A stretch of DNA of 6,188 bases from Bacteroidota bacterium (GTDB taxonomy: Bacteria > Bacteroidota > Bacteroidia > Bacteroidales > Paludibacteraceae): contig JAEWAN010000012.1 in the NCBI GenBank assembly GCA_023391625.1, positions 1 through 6,188 of the forward strand. The letters run 5' to 3'. The notes below the pieces were generated by a model. That model had not been told where the DNA came from. It was given only the letters and a program-made list of their open reading frames with translations, and did not search any database. Shown here piece by piece: positions 5,661-6,188 of this stretch (position 1 is its first letter; each line of letters starts with the position of its first letter). The translations under genes and the position numbers were made by a program.

Positions 5661-6188
5661 TCAGCGTTTTAGGCTGGCCCTGAACTCCTCGGGATTTGCC
5701 AAAACCGGGTTAATTGCCCTGAGTTGCTCCTGAACCCTGGCTTGTGCGCGTCGTTTAGGCATCTTTTTGCTCCGATCACGCTTACCATCGCGTTCGAGTT
5801 CATCCATTTTGCTTTGCGCCAACTTCAGAACAGCACCAAGACGTTTGTTATCAACAATTTGTCCCTGGTCGACACATTCCAGTTTGTCGAACACCTGATA
5901 TTTGAGTGAATGGTAACCGTATTTGAATGCCAGCGTGCCATCTGGATAGTCGTAGACTTTTATTTTTTCGCCAGCGATGCGAGTATTTTCTTCTGTAGGT
6001 TCAACCAGATATATCATTTTGTCATAGCGGAACGTCAGCGTTTTAGGCAGCTTACGCTGTTCCTGCCAGGCAAAAATATCATCCAGCTCATCGTTGCTTT
6101 CAGCCACGGGGCGGTGCAGATCTTTGGGGTATTTTTCTGGTCTTGCGAAGCGACGATTGAAGTCAGCGATGAAGGTATCCAGCCAGGC
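5661..6188 (-). CDS. ISNCY-family transposase, C-terminal part, runs off right edge
   Basis: The frame is open from the window edge (first codons A-W-L-D-T-F-I-A-D-F-N) to TGA at 5661-5663, giving 175 residues. It matches the C-terminal third of ISNCY (IS1202-type) transposases: the end of the integrase-like catalytic region (ADFNRRFARP, then HRPVAES and DELDDIFAWQEQRKL), a beta-rich DNA-binding portion with TFRYDKMIYLV and GEKIKVYDYPDG, and a basic tail containing KKMPKRRAQARVQEQL. The GTG at 6107 is internal, not a start, because the frame and the homology continue upstream. The visible part has no stops or frameshifts, unlike the other IS pieces here, so this may be the youngest and possibly active element. 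The DDE residues lie outside the window. Confidence 0.85.
   Translation of the reverse strand, partial: AWLDTFIADFNRRFARPEKYPKDLHRPVAESNDELDDIFAWQEQRKLPKTLTFRYDKMIYLVEPTEENTRIAGEKIKVYDYPDGTLAFKYGYHSLKYQVFDKLECVDQGQIVDNKRLGAVLKLAQSKMDELERDGKRDRSKKMPKRRAQARVQEQLRAINPVLANPEEFRASLKR

Overview
The window looks like an accessory region of a gamma-proteobacterium, most likely Enterobacterales. This rests on the flanking transposase remnants (IS4 family, two IS3-family types, IS110/IS1111 family, ISNCY family), which resemble elements common in that order; no housekeeping gene is present to fix the species. Base composition is sharply mosaic: the flanks look like ordinary enterobacterial DNA, while the central part from about 1357 to 4930 is very AT-rich, with many AAA, AAT, ATA and AGA codons, as in horizontally acquired defence or phage-related cargo.

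Left side (1-1356): the 3' part of a decayed IS4-family element enters from the window edge. Its transposase carries an in-frame stop and three frameshifts, and the element ends at a terminal repeat near 1115. After about 135 bp of unassigned sequence comes the left tip of an IS3-family element: the terminal repeat plus the first codons of orfA, with a lost start codon and an early stop.

Centre (1357-4992): a gene-free AT-rich leader holds a strong sigma70-type promoter, an operator-like dyad around it, a second weaker promoter and a hairpin. It leads into two genes one base apart. The first encodes a 262-aa protein of unknown function. The second encodes a 754-aa SF1A (UvrD/PcrA/Rep-type) helicase with all core motifs and an unassigned N-terminal region of about 220 residues. 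A good rho-independent terminator closes the unit. Co-translation, AT-richness and the position among IS scars make this a self-contained two-gene cargo module. An anti-phage or other mobile-element-conflict role is the leading hypothesis but is inference only.

Right side (5072-6188): three further IS pieces. These are the 5' tip of an IS407-group IS3 element cut off about 37 codons into orfA, a C-terminal scrap of an IS110/IS1111-type transposase on the minus strand, and the C-terminal half of an apparently intact ISNCY-type transposase, also on the minus strand and running off the right edge. The module is therefore enclosed by remnants of at least five unrelated insertion sequences, which suggests a repeatedly used insertion hot spot.
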